From the NCBI RefSeq assembly GCF_003390395.1, contig NZ_QUOV01000001.1, positions 3,038,001 to 3,102,000 of the forward strand: a DNA stretch of 64,000 nucleotides, written 5' to 3'. The number at the start of each line of letters is the position of its first letter. Within the stretch, counting starts at the first letter, position 1. Positions 46,296-55,356 of the stretch are shown one piece after another. The position numbers were made by a program, and so were the translations under genes. Source of the DNA: Thalassotalea euphylliae (GTDB lineage Bacteria > Pseudomonadota > Gammaproteobacteria > Enterobacterales > Alteromonadaceae). The notes under the pieces were generated by a model that was not told the DNA's origin, made no database searches, and saw nothing but the letters and a program-made list of their open reading frames with translations.

Positions 46296-46488
46296 GGTAC
46301 TTGTGCTTGAAAACCGAGATATATGTATCTGAAGACCAAAGTACTTGAGTAAACTAGACTTCCTTGCCGCTCTCTGATTTACCACTTTCTAATCAGCTAA
46401 TGATTAACGTAACTAGTTCGGTATAACATCAACATAAATCAATACCAAACTAATTCAAACCAAGACAAGCTAATCTCTGCTTTACTTT

Positions 46489-46508
46489 TGTTATGTTGTA
46501 ACATTACA
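46489..46508. promoter_or_regulatory. Candidate Zur box upstream of the DUF1826 gene
   Basis: TGTTATGTTGTAACATTACA is a near-perfect dyad (TGTNATGTT-GT-AACATNACA, eight of nine matches per arm), resembling gammaproteobacterial Zur sites. It lies about 155 nt upstream of the first gene of the zinc cluster. Confidence 0.65.
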
Positions 46509-46663
46509 ATAATTCCAATAATATTCGCACCCTATTTTTAGTTAACCCTGAAAGCGAGCGTTATACACAAACATTGTAAAATTAACGAATAAAACATGTG
46601 TAACGCGGTAAGGGAAAGTGAAACACCTTTATGGTGAAAAGAGATAAAGTAACAGGTCTAATT

Positions 46664-47392
46664 ATGAGCAACCTCGCCACATCAATGCCCGTAGAAACGC
46701 CATCGCACGCTCTAAAATCTGAGGTCGTGGCGCTATCACCAAAAGCTGAGCCTGAAAATCCGGCACGCAAAGCGTGTTTTGGCGATCAACCTGCAATTTT
46801 CACGGATATTTACCAAGACGATATCAATATCGCGGTGTGGCAAAACGCCATTTCATCGAACATTAGTGAAGAAGCTAAGCAACTATTGAAAGACGCTGCA
46901 AACTTGAAAGTCGTGATGACGACCGATGCCGACAATGTCGTCGAGAATTTACTTGAGCAATCGGCTGAGTTAAATGCAGCACCAGAGCTTTGTCAGCATA
47001 TTGCGCTACTGGTTGATATGTTTTGCACCTTATTTGAATTAAAGCGCGTGGGGTTAAGATTAACGCATTTGACCCATGCCATGTGTCCTAAATTCCATGT
47101 CGATAAAGTGCCCTGTCGGTTGGTAACAACGTTTACAGGCAACGCAACAGAGTGGTTACCTAATAACGCTGTAGATCGCACTAAGCTTGGTTTTGGCGGC
47201 AAAGGCCTACCAGATAATAGCTCAGGCATTATTCGTGACCTTAACCGTATCAACCAGTTAGCTGCTGGTGATGTTGCCTTGTTAAAGGGTGAGTCTTGGT
47301 ACAACAACGAAGGAGGCGGCATTGTTCATCGTTCGCCGAGCCTGAGTGACAATGAACAGCGTTTGTTACTGACCTTAGATTTTAGTGATTAA
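46664..47392 (+). CDS. DUF1826 domain-containing protein
   Basis: The 242-residue protein (from ATG 46664) has FTDIYQDDINIAVWQNAIS, FCTLFELKRVGLRLTHLTHAM, CPKFHVDKVPCRLVTTF and ALLKGESWYNNEGGGIVHRSP, the usual DUF1826 pattern. The Cys/His-rich C-terminal half (CPKFHVDKVPCR, IVHRS) could hold a metal in a cupin-like site. DUF1826 genes are often found near Zur and COG0523 genes. It is the first gene of the zinc cluster here. Function unknown. Confidence 0.88.
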   Translation: MSNLATSMPVETPSHALKSEVVALSPKAEPENPARKACFGDQPAIFTDIYQDDINIAVWQNAISSNISEEAKQLLKDAANLKVVMTTDADNVVENLLEQSAELNAAPELCQHIALLVDMFCTLFELKRVGLRLTHLTHAMCPKFHVDKVPCRLVTTFTGNATEWLPNNAVDRTKLGFGGKGLPDNSSGIIRDLNRINQLAAGDVALLKGESWYNNEGGGIVHRSPSLSDNEQRLLLTLDFSD

Positions 47393-47443
47393 CTGACTAC
47401 CTTAGTGAATAACCTAGTGAATACCTTGCAACCAACACAAAAC

Positions 47444-47495
47444 TTAGGGTTTGATTTAGGCTTTGATTTAAGATTTGACTTAGGATTTGGTTTAG
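47444..47495. repeat. 12-bp degenerate tandem repeat between the DUF1826 gene and zrgA
   Basis: TTAGGGTTTGAT, TTAGGCTTTGAT, TTAAGATTTGAC, TTAGGATTTGGT and a partial unit follow in direct succession. Confidence 0.75.
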
Positions 47496-47516
47496 TTTCT
47501 GCCTAGCTCCATTGAT

Positions 47517-48149
47517 ATGAATACCAGTTTATTAGCCACAATTTTTCTCGTTTTTGCCAGCCTCGTTTATGTTGCTCATATTGCGGCAGTGCATGCCAGC
47601 GAGCACAACCATAACAAGGCAGGGACTCGTCATCACGATCATCATGCCCATTCATCAAACCTGCAAGCACATGTCCATGGTATGGCAGAATTAACTGTAG
47701 TCGTTGAGGGCCAGCAAGTTCAAATCAACCTTATTGCACCGGCAGAAAGTATTGTTGGCTTTGAGCATCGCGCCCAAGATGAGCAAGAAATCGATCAGGT
47801 TAACTATGCCAAACAGCAACTGACAAACACAGAGCAGGTTTTGAAATTTGCTAACGTAAAATGCCAATTGGCAGAGCAATTTATCGATTTACAGAGCCTA
47901 ATGCATAAGCCTGACACTCATGAGAACAGTCATGATGAAAACCATGGTGGCAGTCACCAATCCGAACACGCCGAAGTATCAGCAAGTTACCTATTTAATT
48001 GCCAGCAAGCTCATACGCTAAAATCGCTAACTCTCGAACTCTTTAAACACTTTCCCCGCTTAACCAAGGTTCGTGCAATTTGGCTAACCGGAACACAACA
48101 AGGTAGCGCAATGCTCACACCTGCCAACACAGTGCTTGAGTTGAAGTAA
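47517..48149 (+). CDS. zrgA: ZrgA family zinc-uptake protein (DUF2796)
   Basis: The 210-residue periplasmic protein has a signal peptide (LLATIFLVFASLVYVAHIAA) and two His-rich runs (EHNHNKAGTRHHDHHAHSS and HENSHDENHGGSHQSEH). The core AHVHGMAELTVVVEGQQVQI is typical of DUF2796/ZrgA. ZrgA in Vibrio belongs to a Zur-regulated zinc transport system with an ABC permease. Here it precedes zur by one base. Confidence 0.9.
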   Translation: MNTSLLATIFLVFASLVYVAHIAAVHASEHNHNKAGTRHHDHHAHSSNLQAHVHGMAELTVVVEGQQVQINLIAPAESIVGFEHRAQDEQEIDQVNYAKQQLTNTEQVLKFANVKCQLAEQFIDLQSLMHKPDTHENSHDENHGGSHQSEHAEVSASYLFNCQQAHTLKSLTLELFKHFPRLTKVRAIWLTGTQQGSAMLTPANTVLELK

Positions 48150-48150
48150 T

Positions 48151-48732
48151 ATGATGAAAAACTGGCAAACTCACATCGAGCAAGCAGAGCAAAGCTGTCG
48201 CCACAGCGGTGAACGCTTAACGAAAAAACGCAAACAAGTATTAAGTGTTTTGCTTCAAGCAGATAAAGCCGTATCCGCTTATGAACTTATTGAGTTATAC
48301 AGCGAGCATTACCAGCAAACACTGGCACCGATGTCGGCTTATCGTATTTTAGATTTCCTTGCCTCAGTGCATTTGGCACATCGATTAAACATTGCCAACA
48401 AATACGTTGCCTGTGCCTACATCGGCTGTGAACATTCACACGAATTGCCACAATTTATCGTTTGTCAGCAATGTCAGCGAGTTGATGAACTCAGCGCCTG
48501 CTCTGCGAACTTGGCTGCATTAACCGATGAAATTAAGCAAACGGGTTATCAACTAAATTCACCACAAATTGAGCTAACAGGCACATGCCAAGCGTGTGCA
48601 ATCAAATCGGAAAAACAATCCGATAAGGCTCAATGCAAGGAAGAAGCTACTTGTGCCGAAAAGCAGGTTAACGAGGTAATTTGTAACCAACCACTTATCG
48701 ACAATTTGTCGCCAGCGGCTAATAGCCGATAA
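48151..48732 (+). CDS. zur: Zinc uptake regulator Zur (Fur family)
   Basis: The protein of 193 residues has the Fur-type winged helix (LTKKRKQVLSVLLQADKAVS, then MSAYRILDFLASVHLAHRL), and the structural-zinc Cys pairs CQQCQRV and CQACAI. A Cys/Lys/Glu-rich C-terminal extension of about 45 residues is unusual for Zur (about 170 aa). It sits inside the genes it probably controls, coupled to zrgA. Confidence 0.93.
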   Translation: MMKNWQTHIEQAEQSCRHSGERLTKKRKQVLSVLLQADKAVSAYELIELYSEHYQQTLAPMSAYRILDFLASVHLAHRLNIANKYVACAYIGCEHSHELPQFIVCQQCQRVDELSACSANLAALTDEIKQTGYQLNSPQIELTGTCQACAIKSEKQSDKAQCKEEATCAEKQVNEVICNQPLIDNLSPAANSR

Positions 48733-48876
48733 CTGGCAGCCACTATCTAGCAGGCAATAACAGATAGCAGACAGAAACTAGCTAAGAACTTACTTAACAG
48801 ATTTTTATGAAAACTTGCTAGATGCGCCAACAATAAAAAGCACAGCTAGCTACACTAAAATAATAAGGTTTACTCA

Positions 48877-49290
48877 ATGAAATTATTATCACTTTATGCC
48901 GACAAACTAGCGATCAGCCTCTCTATGCTTTGTGTCCTGCATTGTTTAGCGCTTCCGTTATTACTGGTCATCGTTCCTAGTTTGGCGGTATTACCTATGG
49001 CACAAGAGTCGTTTCATTTTTGGATGGTTATGGCAGTATTACCCACCAGTATTTATGCACTTACCTTAGGCTGTAAAAAGCATCGCAATTATACTGTGGT
49101 AAGCTACGGCCTAGCAGGCCTTGCAACACTGTTGGCTGCCGCACTATTCGGGGAGCACTTACTTGGTGAAATGGGTGAAAAATTATTAACTACAGTAGGT
49201 GCAACCATTATCGCGGTCGCTCATGTGAAGAACTTTAGTCTGTGTCGCAGCCACGATAAGTGTGCATGTCCGTCAGAGCAAGCAAGTTAA
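48877..49290 (+). CDS. MerC-domain membrane protein
   Basis: The 137-residue protein has four hydrophobic segments. The first holds LSMLCVLHCLALPLLL, the Cys-x-x-His-Cys pattern typical of MerC-type metal carriers, and the tail has Cys residues (SLCRSHDKCACPS). MerC moves mercury in mer operons. In this zinc cluster without mer genes, transport of zinc or another metal is more likely. Confidence 0.88.
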   Translation: MKLLSLYADKLAISLSMLCVLHCLALPLLLVIVPSLAVLPMAQESFHFWMVMAVLPTSIYALTLGCKKHRNYTVVSYGLAGLATLLAAALFGEHLLGEMGEKLLTTVGATIIAVAHVKNFSLCRSHDKCACPSEQAS

Positions 49291-49528
49291 CCTGTTGCCA
49301 TTGTGGTGGCCTGTGTTTGACTTACTTTTAGCTTGGTTTTGACTTAGCTTTGAATTGATACGGCCTCTACTCCACATGGAAATATCAGTAGTTCGCGAAA
49401 ATATAATTAGCCCAGAAAGTTTAATTGGGCCGTAAAAGCTTAATTAGCCCCTAGAAACTGAGCGCCGCAACAATGGACGCCGCTATACGCAAACCAATAT
49501 TTTTACTCTGCAGTACAAGAGCAAATTC

Positions 49529-50566
49529 ATGACTCAAAAAAACGATAAAATTCTCGCCGTTCCAACGAATATCATCACGGGTTTTCTTGGTGTAGGAAAA
49601 ACATCTGCGATCATGCACTTACTCAAGGAGAAACCCAGTCATGAGCGTTGGGCAATCTTAGTCAATGAATTTGGTGAAATCGGCGTTGATGGTAGTTTAT
49701 TTCAAGGTTCATCAGCAACTAACCAACAAGTATTTATCAAAGAAGTGCCTGGAGGCTGCATGTGCTGTGCATCTGGGCTGCCCATGCAAATTGCACTTAA
49801 CTTGCTGCTCGCAGAAGCCAAGCCTGATCGCCTATTAATTGAGCCAACGGGCTTAGGTCACCCAGTTGAAGTACTGCAATTGCTGTCGAATAACTACTAC
49901 AGCGAAATTTTAGATTTGCAGAAAACCGTCACGCTCGTTGACGCCCGTAACTTGGCCGATAGACGCTACACCGAGCATGCGACATTTAACCAACAAATCG
50001 CAATTGCCGATATTGTGGTTGGCAACAAAGTGGATTTATATTCAGATGTTCACCAGCAAGCATTAGCCAGCTATATCAGCAACCAACAAATTCAAGGCCG
50101 ACCAGCGCAGCAATTACTATTTGCAGAGCACGGTAAAATAGAGCTCAGCTGGCTTAGCGGTAAAACGGAACATGTACCTGATGTTCATCACCATCATCAT
50201 CACGAACAAGCCTCAGCAGCGCCAATTGTAGCCGAACAGCCCATGCCAACATCAGGTTATTTAAAAGCCGCCAATCAAGGCGAAGGCTTTAGCAGTGTCG
50301 GTTGGCGATTTGCACCTGATAAGGTCTTTGATCGCGCAAAGCTCGTCGCACTATTAACCAGTATTAGTGCAGAGCGGATTAAAGCCGTATTTATCACAAG
50401 TGATGGTATTTTTGGCTATAACAGCACCCGAGATGGCCTTACCGAAGCTATGCTAGATGAGTGCCTTGAAAGCCGAATAGAAATCATCTGCGATGAAGAT
50501 AAAGTAAAAGAAAGTGCTTGGGAGCAAGCATTAAAGCAGGCAGTTATCAACGAAGCTCGTTTATAA
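49529..50566 (+). CDS. COG0523 (CobW-like) GTPase, zinc metallochaperone
   Basis: The 345-residue protein has the G1 loop GFLGVGKTS, the metal-binding CxCC in PGGCMCCASG, the LIEPTGLGHP segment, VGNKVDLY (G4), a His run (VHHHHHHE, about residues 219-226) and the CobW C-terminal domain. Such GTPases deliver zinc under scarcity. Zur-controlled forms are well known. It lies in the zinc cluster after the MerC-like gene. Confidence 0.94.
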   Translation: MTQKNDKILAVPTNIITGFLGVGKTSAIMHLLKEKPSHERWAILVNEFGEIGVDGSLFQGSSATNQQVFIKEVPGGCMCCASGLPMQIALNLLLAEAKPDRLLIEPTGLGHPVEVLQLLSNNYYSEILDLQKTVTLVDARNLADRRYTEHATFNQQIAIADIVVGNKVDLYSDVHQQALASYISNQQIQGRPAQQLLFAEHGKIELSWLSGKTEHVPDVHHHHHHEQASAAPIVAEQPMPTSGYLKAANQGEGFSSVGWRFAPDKVFDRAKLVALLTSISAERIKAVFITSDGIFGYNSTRDGLTEAMLDECLESRIEIICDEDKVKESAWEQALKQAVINEARL

Positions 50567-50643
50567 TCGCTACAGTGTAATCAATAATACTTAACAACCG
50601 AGATCAGGCTATTTTCTGCTAGTGTATTTAACCTTGATAAGGT

Positions 50644-51486
50644 TTAACCGTCATATTTTTCAATATGCGTAAGGCGCATCGTGTAGGCTGCAGTTGCTAG
50701 CTGGTCTTCAAATAGCTCAGTTGCCAACTTCCCCGACACCCAAATAGGTTCATAAAGATTCTCGAGCGCAAAACCGCGTTCAGACTCAACAAAGATTATT
50801 TGATTTGGCGGTGGTGGTGGCGCATGAATACAAGCGCCGAAAAAGGGAACTAAGAAGAAGCTAGTGACAACTTGGCTGTCGTTAAATTCTAATGGCACAA
50901 CAAAGCCAGGAATACGAACGTTTTGTCCATTCATGGCTTCAATAATATTAGTGGATACCAGCGCTTGTTCGTAAGGATCTACCTGCTTTTCGCCATTTTC
51001 AGCATTATTTGCCGCCTTATTTGCCGCCATGGCATTTTGAATAGTGCTAGTGATTTGATCTTCGGCAGAGCCATCTTCAATCTGAATCAAATAATCCGGT
51101 GGGTTAAGTAAGGCTTGTAAATCATCTTCCGGAATTAGATCGCCCCACTCGATAGATCTGTAAACGCCAGATTTAAGGTGTGAACCATCGCTAAAGGTCA
51201 TTAGCGCTTGCTCAATTACTTGCTCACTTACTTGCTCAGTAGGGTTTTCTGCTGCTTGCACCTGCGTGCTAATTTCCTGACCTTGATGCGACTCACTGCA
51301 GCCACTGCTAAGTAGCGCGCCTGCGATTAATAGCACTGCAGAAAAAACCTTAAGCCCACTTGCTGTATCGCTATTGATATTACTAGTGCGAGGCTTAACG
51401 CCCTTGCACTTTGTATTGCTAGCTATAGTAAACATACAAGCGCGGGGGAATTGGGCATTGCGAATGAGTTTCGCTGAGCTTCTCAT
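50644..51486 (-). CDS. DUF3299 lipoprotein of the zinc cluster
   Basis: The 280-residue protein ends its signal region in a lipobox (LIAGALLSSGCSES, Cys about residue 63); the true start may be ATG 51435. The C-terminal half has the DUF3299 pattern: VRIPGFVVPLEFNDSQV, FFLVPFFGACIHAPPPPPNQ and WVSGKL, with a Cys/His pair (GACIHAPPP). DUF3299 proteins are commonly found with LolD-like ATPase and FtsX-type permease genes in zinc systems. It is divergent from those genes here. Confidence 0.85.
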   Translation of the reverse strand: MRSSAKLIRNAQFPRACMFTIASNTKCKGVKPRTSNINSDTASGLKVFSAVLLIAGALLSSGCSESHQGQEISTQVQAAENPTEQVSEQVIEQALMTFSDGSHLKSGVYRSIEWGDLIPEDDLQALLNPPDYLIQIEDGSAEDQITSTIQNAMAANKAANNAENGEKQVDPYEQALVSTNIIEAMNGQNVRIPGFVVPLEFNDSQVVTSFFLVPFFGACIHAPPPPPNQIIFVESERGFALENLYEPIWVSGKLATELFEDQLATAAYTMRLTHIEKYDG

Positions 51487-51526
51487 AACAAATTTAACCT
51501 ACCGACTTCTCACTCCAGACAACATC

Positions 51527-51539
51527 GTGATACTATCAC
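51527..51539. promoter_or_regulatory. Candidate Zur-type dyad between DUF3299 and the ABC genes
   Basis: GTGATA-C-TATCAC is a perfect palindrome centred between the divergent genes. It matches the core of E. coli-type Zur sites (GTTATA-N-TATAAC) in most positions. Confidence 0.55.
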
Positions 51540-51615
51540 AAAATACAACTTTGGTGACAATATAACAATTAATACCAATTGCAGAAAACCAATTGCATAA
51601 GAATAGTCCGTTTAT

Positions 51616-52451
51616 ATGAGTCTAGCTGTCGAAATCGAAAACCTAACGTTTAGCTACAACCAAGGGAAAAGGAGCGCAGCTCCAACAAGCCTTAGCAGCG
51701 CAGAAAATAGCGTTGAAGGTAGCGCAGAAGTAAGTACAGAATCGTCTGTGCTCAGTATCCCTCACTGGTCTGTGCCCCAAGGGCAAAAACGCTTTATCTT
51801 TGGTCCATCAGGCAGTGGTAAAACAAGTTTGCTTAATATACTCGCGGGCATCTTAACACCCGCATCAGGTACGTTCGGGTGCTGGGTGAGCCCATCAACC
51901 AAATGAGTGCTCGTCAACGTGACAAATTCCGAGCGCAGCATATTGGCTATATTTTTCAGCAATTCAATTTAATCAGCTATTTAACCGCCGTAGACAATAT
52001 CAAACTAGCCAATCACTTTGCTTCCCAACAAAGCAGTAAACACAAGGTTAGTGAAAAGCAAACCATTATGCCCTTGCTAGAGCGACTTGGCATTCCATCC
52101 GCAGATTGGTATCGACCAATTAATCAGCTAAGTGTTGGCCAACAGCAACGTGTGGGTATTGCGCGAGCTTTTATCAATCAACCTAAATTGTTGATCGCAG
52201 ACGAGCCAACCTCTTCACTGGACACTGCCGCGCGTAATAACTTTATAAAACTGTTAACGCAGCTATGTGTAAATGATAATAGCGACCAGCAAACTACCTT
52301 ATTATTCGTTAGCCATGACACGCAATTGGCACCGCACTTTGATCATGTCGAAGCGTTACATGATTTCAATATTGCCGCCGATAACTGCCAAGGTGATAAC
52401 TCCACAGATAATAACTACCAAGGCAATGAACATAAGCGAGAACACCGCTAA
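51616..52451 (+). pseudogene. Zinc-cluster ABC transporter ATPase, frameshifted
   Basis: The first frame (51616-51906, 96 codons) holds the N-terminus with Walker A FGPSGSGKTSLL and ends early after SGTFGCWVSP. The remainder lies in another frame (51879-52451): Q-loop IFQQFNLI, signature LSVGQQQRVGIARA, Walker B LLIADEPTSSLD and switch His VSHDTQ. Adding one base near 51874-51878 restores GTFRVLGEPINQ and a full LolD-like ATPase of about 278 residues. All motifs are intact, so the deletion is recent, a sequencing error, or recoded. The stop overlaps the permease start (TAATG). Confidence 0.85.
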
Positions 52452-53680
52452 TGTTATTGCAAATTGCCAGCAAGAGTTTATGGCACCGCAAAGGCTCGGT
52501 CATGCTGACCATATTTGCCGTCACTGTCAGTATTATGGTGATGCTGGCCACTGAGCATATTCGCCAACAAGCAAAAACGAATTTCGCTAATAGCGTTTCT
52601 GGCGTTGACCTTATTGTTGGCACTCGCACGGGCAGTTTAAATTTACTGCTCTACTCGGTATTTCGAATGGGCGCGCCAACCAACAATATTAGTTGGCAAG
52701 CATATCAAAATGTTAGCCAACACAATGCCGTAAAGTGGGCCGTGCCAATCTCGCTTGGCGACTCGCATAAAGGCTATCGCGTGCTGGGCACAACAACAGA
52801 TTACTTTACTTACTTTAGCTTTGGTCAGCAGCAACAGCTTAGCTTTAAGGCGGGTCGAGCATTTAACGGTGTTTTTGAGCTAGTGCTTGGCAGTGAGGTC
52901 GCAAAGCGCTTGGCTTACCAGCTTGGTGATAAACTGATTTTGTCACATGGTATTGGTAGCACTAGCTTTACGCAGCACAAGCAATTGCCCTTTCAAGTCG
53001 TTGGCATATTGGCCCCCACGGGGACACCAGTTGATAGAAGTTTACACGTAAGCTTGCAAGGCTTAAGCGCGGTGCATTTAGCACGGCCATTAAACTCTGG
53101 GCAGCAGCCTGCTAGCCAAGTGTCGATGGCTGCTCCTGAGCTGCAACCAACGTCAGTTACTGCAGTGATGCTTGGCCTTACTTCAAAAATGCGCGTATTT
53201 CAGCTTCAGCGCCAGATTAATACCGACAATAACGAGCCGCTAATGGCAATACTACCAGGCGTAGCATTGCAAGAACTGTGGCAAACCATGTCGGTTGTTG
53301 AGAAAGCTCTTAGGTTAATCTCAGCATTAGTGGTGATTTCTGCGCTGCTTGGGCTTAGCGCCATGTTACTTAGCTCCATCAACGAACGCAGGCAAGAGAT
53401 AACATTGCTGAGAATGATTGGAGCTTCACCGCTATTTATTTATTGGTTTATTGAACTTGAGGCCATGCTAATTGTCATTGTTAGTGCGCTATTAGCGACA
53501 GGGCTTCTAAGCACAGGCTTAATATCTGCACAGCATTACCTGCTCAATCATTATGGCCTTGCCATTACGCCCAACGTATTCTCGCAAGCCAATGTCATCA
53601 CACTTTTGCTTATCGCCGTATTAGCTTTTATCGCAGCAATTCCGCCTGCGCTGTCGGCGTTTCGCAATGCAAAGCAGTGA
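52451..53680 (+). CDS. FtsX-like ABC permease of the zinc cluster
   Basis: The 409-residue protein has the MacB/FtsX layout: an N-terminal segment (SVMLTIFAVTVSIMVMLATE), a large periplasmic domain (about residues 45-270) and three C-terminal segments starting after LISALVVISALLGL, with SSINERRQEITLLRMIGASP, the FtsX-type coupling loop. It probably works with the preceding ATPase and the DUF3299 lipoprotein, as in Vibrio zinc systems. Coupled by TAATG to the ATPase gene, whose reading frame is disrupted. Confidence 0.9.
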   Translation: MLLQIASKSLWHRKGSVMLTIFAVTVSIMVMLATEHIRQQAKTNFANSVSGVDLIVGTRTGSLNLLLYSVFRMGAPTNNISWQAYQNVSQHNAVKWAVPISLGDSHKGYRVLGTTTDYFTYFSFGQQQQLSFKAGRAFNGVFELVLGSEVAKRLAYQLGDKLILSHGIGSTSFTQHKQLPFQVVGILAPTGTPVDRSLHVSLQGLSAVHLARPLNSGQQPASQVSMAAPELQPTSVTAVMLGLTSKMRVFQLQRQINTDNNEPLMAILPGVALQELWQTMSVVEKALRLISALVVISALLGLSAMLLSSINERRQEITLLRMIGASPLFIYWFIELEAMLIVIVSALLATGLLSTGLISAQHYLLNHYGLAITPNVFSQANVITLLLIAVLAFIAAIPPALSAFRNAKQ

Positions 53681-53770
53681 GCGTTATAGCGCTTAGTAAT
53701 TGACGCTAATCAAATGACATTAACTAACCGAAATTAAACAATCTTGAAGTTATCAATTAAAGGACAACAT

Positions 53771-55186
53771 ATGGTCACTAGACGTAAATTTTGCCTCGGG
53801 TTGACGTCACTGGCATTCGCTGGATTATCTGGCAGCAGTCTAGGTAAAAATACGACAGCATCATCCAGTGTCGCTATCCACAGTGCCAAGCCTATCAATG
53901 CTCTTGCTAAGGGTTATGGGCCACTGCAAGCTGACACAAACAAACTACTCGATTTACCCGCGGGGTTTAGCTATGAAATTATCTCGCAGCTTGGTCAACC
54001 AATGAATGATGGTATGGCAGTGCCAGATAGAGCAGATGGCATGGGCTGTATGCCGCTCGACGCAGACCGTGTGGTGTTGATTAGAAACCATGAGCTATCG
54101 CCACAAAATTTGGCAACCCAACCTGAGCCTATCAAGCAACATAAAAGTCCTTTAGCTTATGATCAGCTGGCAAGTGGCGTTTCGCTACCAGGTGGCACTA
54201 CGTCAATTATTTACAACCTAAAAACTAAGCAAGTAGAGCGCGAATTTATCAGTCTAAGCGGCACTATTCGTAACTGCGCTGGTGGTGTAACACCATGGAG
54301 AAGCTGGTTATCGTGTGAAGAGAATGTCTCTTTGCCTGATGAAAGTATCAGCCAAGCCCACGGTTATATTTTTGAAGTACCCGCAAGCACCAAATCACAG
54401 ATTGATGCTAAACCGCTGAAAGCCATGGGACGATTTAACCATGAAGCGGCGGCGGTCGATCCAAAGACCGGTATTGTGTATCTCACCGAAGATCGCGGCG
54501 ACAGCCTGTTCTATCGTTTTATCCCTAAAACTTATGGCAAGCTTGCCGATGGTGGGCAACTTCAAGCATTAGTAGTGAAAGCTCAACCACAATTTGATAC
54601 GCGTAACTGGCAAGACAAAACAATGTCGTTATTCGACTGGCTAGACGTTGAATGGATTAATATTACCAATCCAGAAAGCCCAGAAGATGATTTACGCAAA
54701 CAAGGCTTTACCAATGGCGCAGCGTTATTCGCTCGTGGCGAGGGCATTCACTGGGCCGATAACGAACTGTACTTCTGCTGCACGAATGGTGGCAACAAAC
54801 AGCTTGGTCAAATTATGCGTTATCAACCATCAGCATATGAAGGAAAAGTAAATGAGCGTACACAGCCTGCTCGTTTACAACTGTTTTTAGAAAGCGAAGA
54901 TGAGTCACTGTTTAATTTTGGCGACAACCTAACCGTTACCCCACAAGGCCACTTATTGGTGTGTGAAGACCAATATACCGAGGTGGTTAACAACCACCTG
55001 CGCGGTGTAACCCCCGACGGTAAACTGTATGATTTTGCCCGCCTGCATGCACAAACAGAACTCGCCGGCGCCTGTTTCTCACCGGATGGTTCAACCTTGT
55101 TTGTTAACCTTTATTCGCCCGCTAAAACACTTGCAATAAAAGGCCCATGGCAAGACGTAAGTGCACTAAGTTTAGTGAGTTCTTAG
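53771..55186 (+). CDS. PhoX-family (DUF839) phosphatase, Tat-exported
   Basis: The 471-residue protein (from ATG 53771, after AAAGGA) has a Tat-type signal (TRRKFCLGLTSLAFAGLSG). The DUF839 motifs are present: RADGMGCMPLDADRVVLIRNHE, shown as GMGCMP and IRNHE, GGVTPWRSWLSCEEN, NHEAAAVDPKTGIVYLTEDR and EGIHWADNELYFCCTNGG. Characterised PhoX enzymes use calcium and iron rather than zinc. It follows the zinc permease by about 90 nt and may be co-transcribed. Substrate and metal are inferred from the family. Confidence 0.88.
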   Translation: MVTRRKFCLGLTSLAFAGLSGSSLGKNTTASSSVAIHSAKPINALAKGYGPLQADTNKLLDLPAGFSYEIISQLGQPMNDGMAVPDRADGMGCMPLDADRVVLIRNHELSPQNLATQPEPIKQHKSPLAYDQLASGVSLPGGTTSIIYNLKTKQVEREFISLSGTIRNCAGGVTPWRSWLSCEENVSLPDESISQAHGYIFEVPASTKSQIDAKPLKAMGRFNHEAAAVDPKTGIVYLTEDRGDSLFYRFIPKTYGKLADGGQLQALVVKAQPQFDTRNWQDKTMSLFDWLDVEWINITNPESPEDDLRKQGFTNGAALFARGEGIHWADNELYFCCTNGGNKQLGQIMRYQPSAYEGKVNERTQPARLQLFLESEDESLFNFGDNLTVTPQGHLLVCEDQYTEVVNNHLRGVTPDGKLYDFARLHAQTELAGACFSPDGSTLFVNLYSPAKTLAIKGPWQDVSALSLVSS

Positions 55187-55220
55187 CAAGAAAAAGTAGC
55201 AAGAAAAAGTAGCAAGAAAG
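55185..55220. repeat. 13-bp tandem repeat at the PhoX stop codon
   Basis: AGCAAGAAAAAGT occurs at 55185-55197 and 55198-55210, followed by a partial third copy. The first unit begins inside the stop codon (TAG 55184-55186). Confidence 0.8.
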
Positions 55221-55245
55221 CGAAGCCAGCAAAAATAGCTAGTAA

Positions 55246-55275
55246 AAAGCCACCTGCTCTGAGGTGGCTTTATTA
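55246..55275 (+). terminator. Terminator of the PhoX gene
   Basis: AAAGCCACCT (55246-55255) pairs with AGGTGGCTTT (55262-55271), followed by ATTATT. On the minus strand it may also serve the BCCT gene. Confidence 0.8.
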
Positions 55276-55356
55276 TTTATTAATCAGCGACTTATTAACA
55301 AGTGCACTCAACTACTATGATAATTGTCGTGCTATACACTACAACTCAAGACGCTG

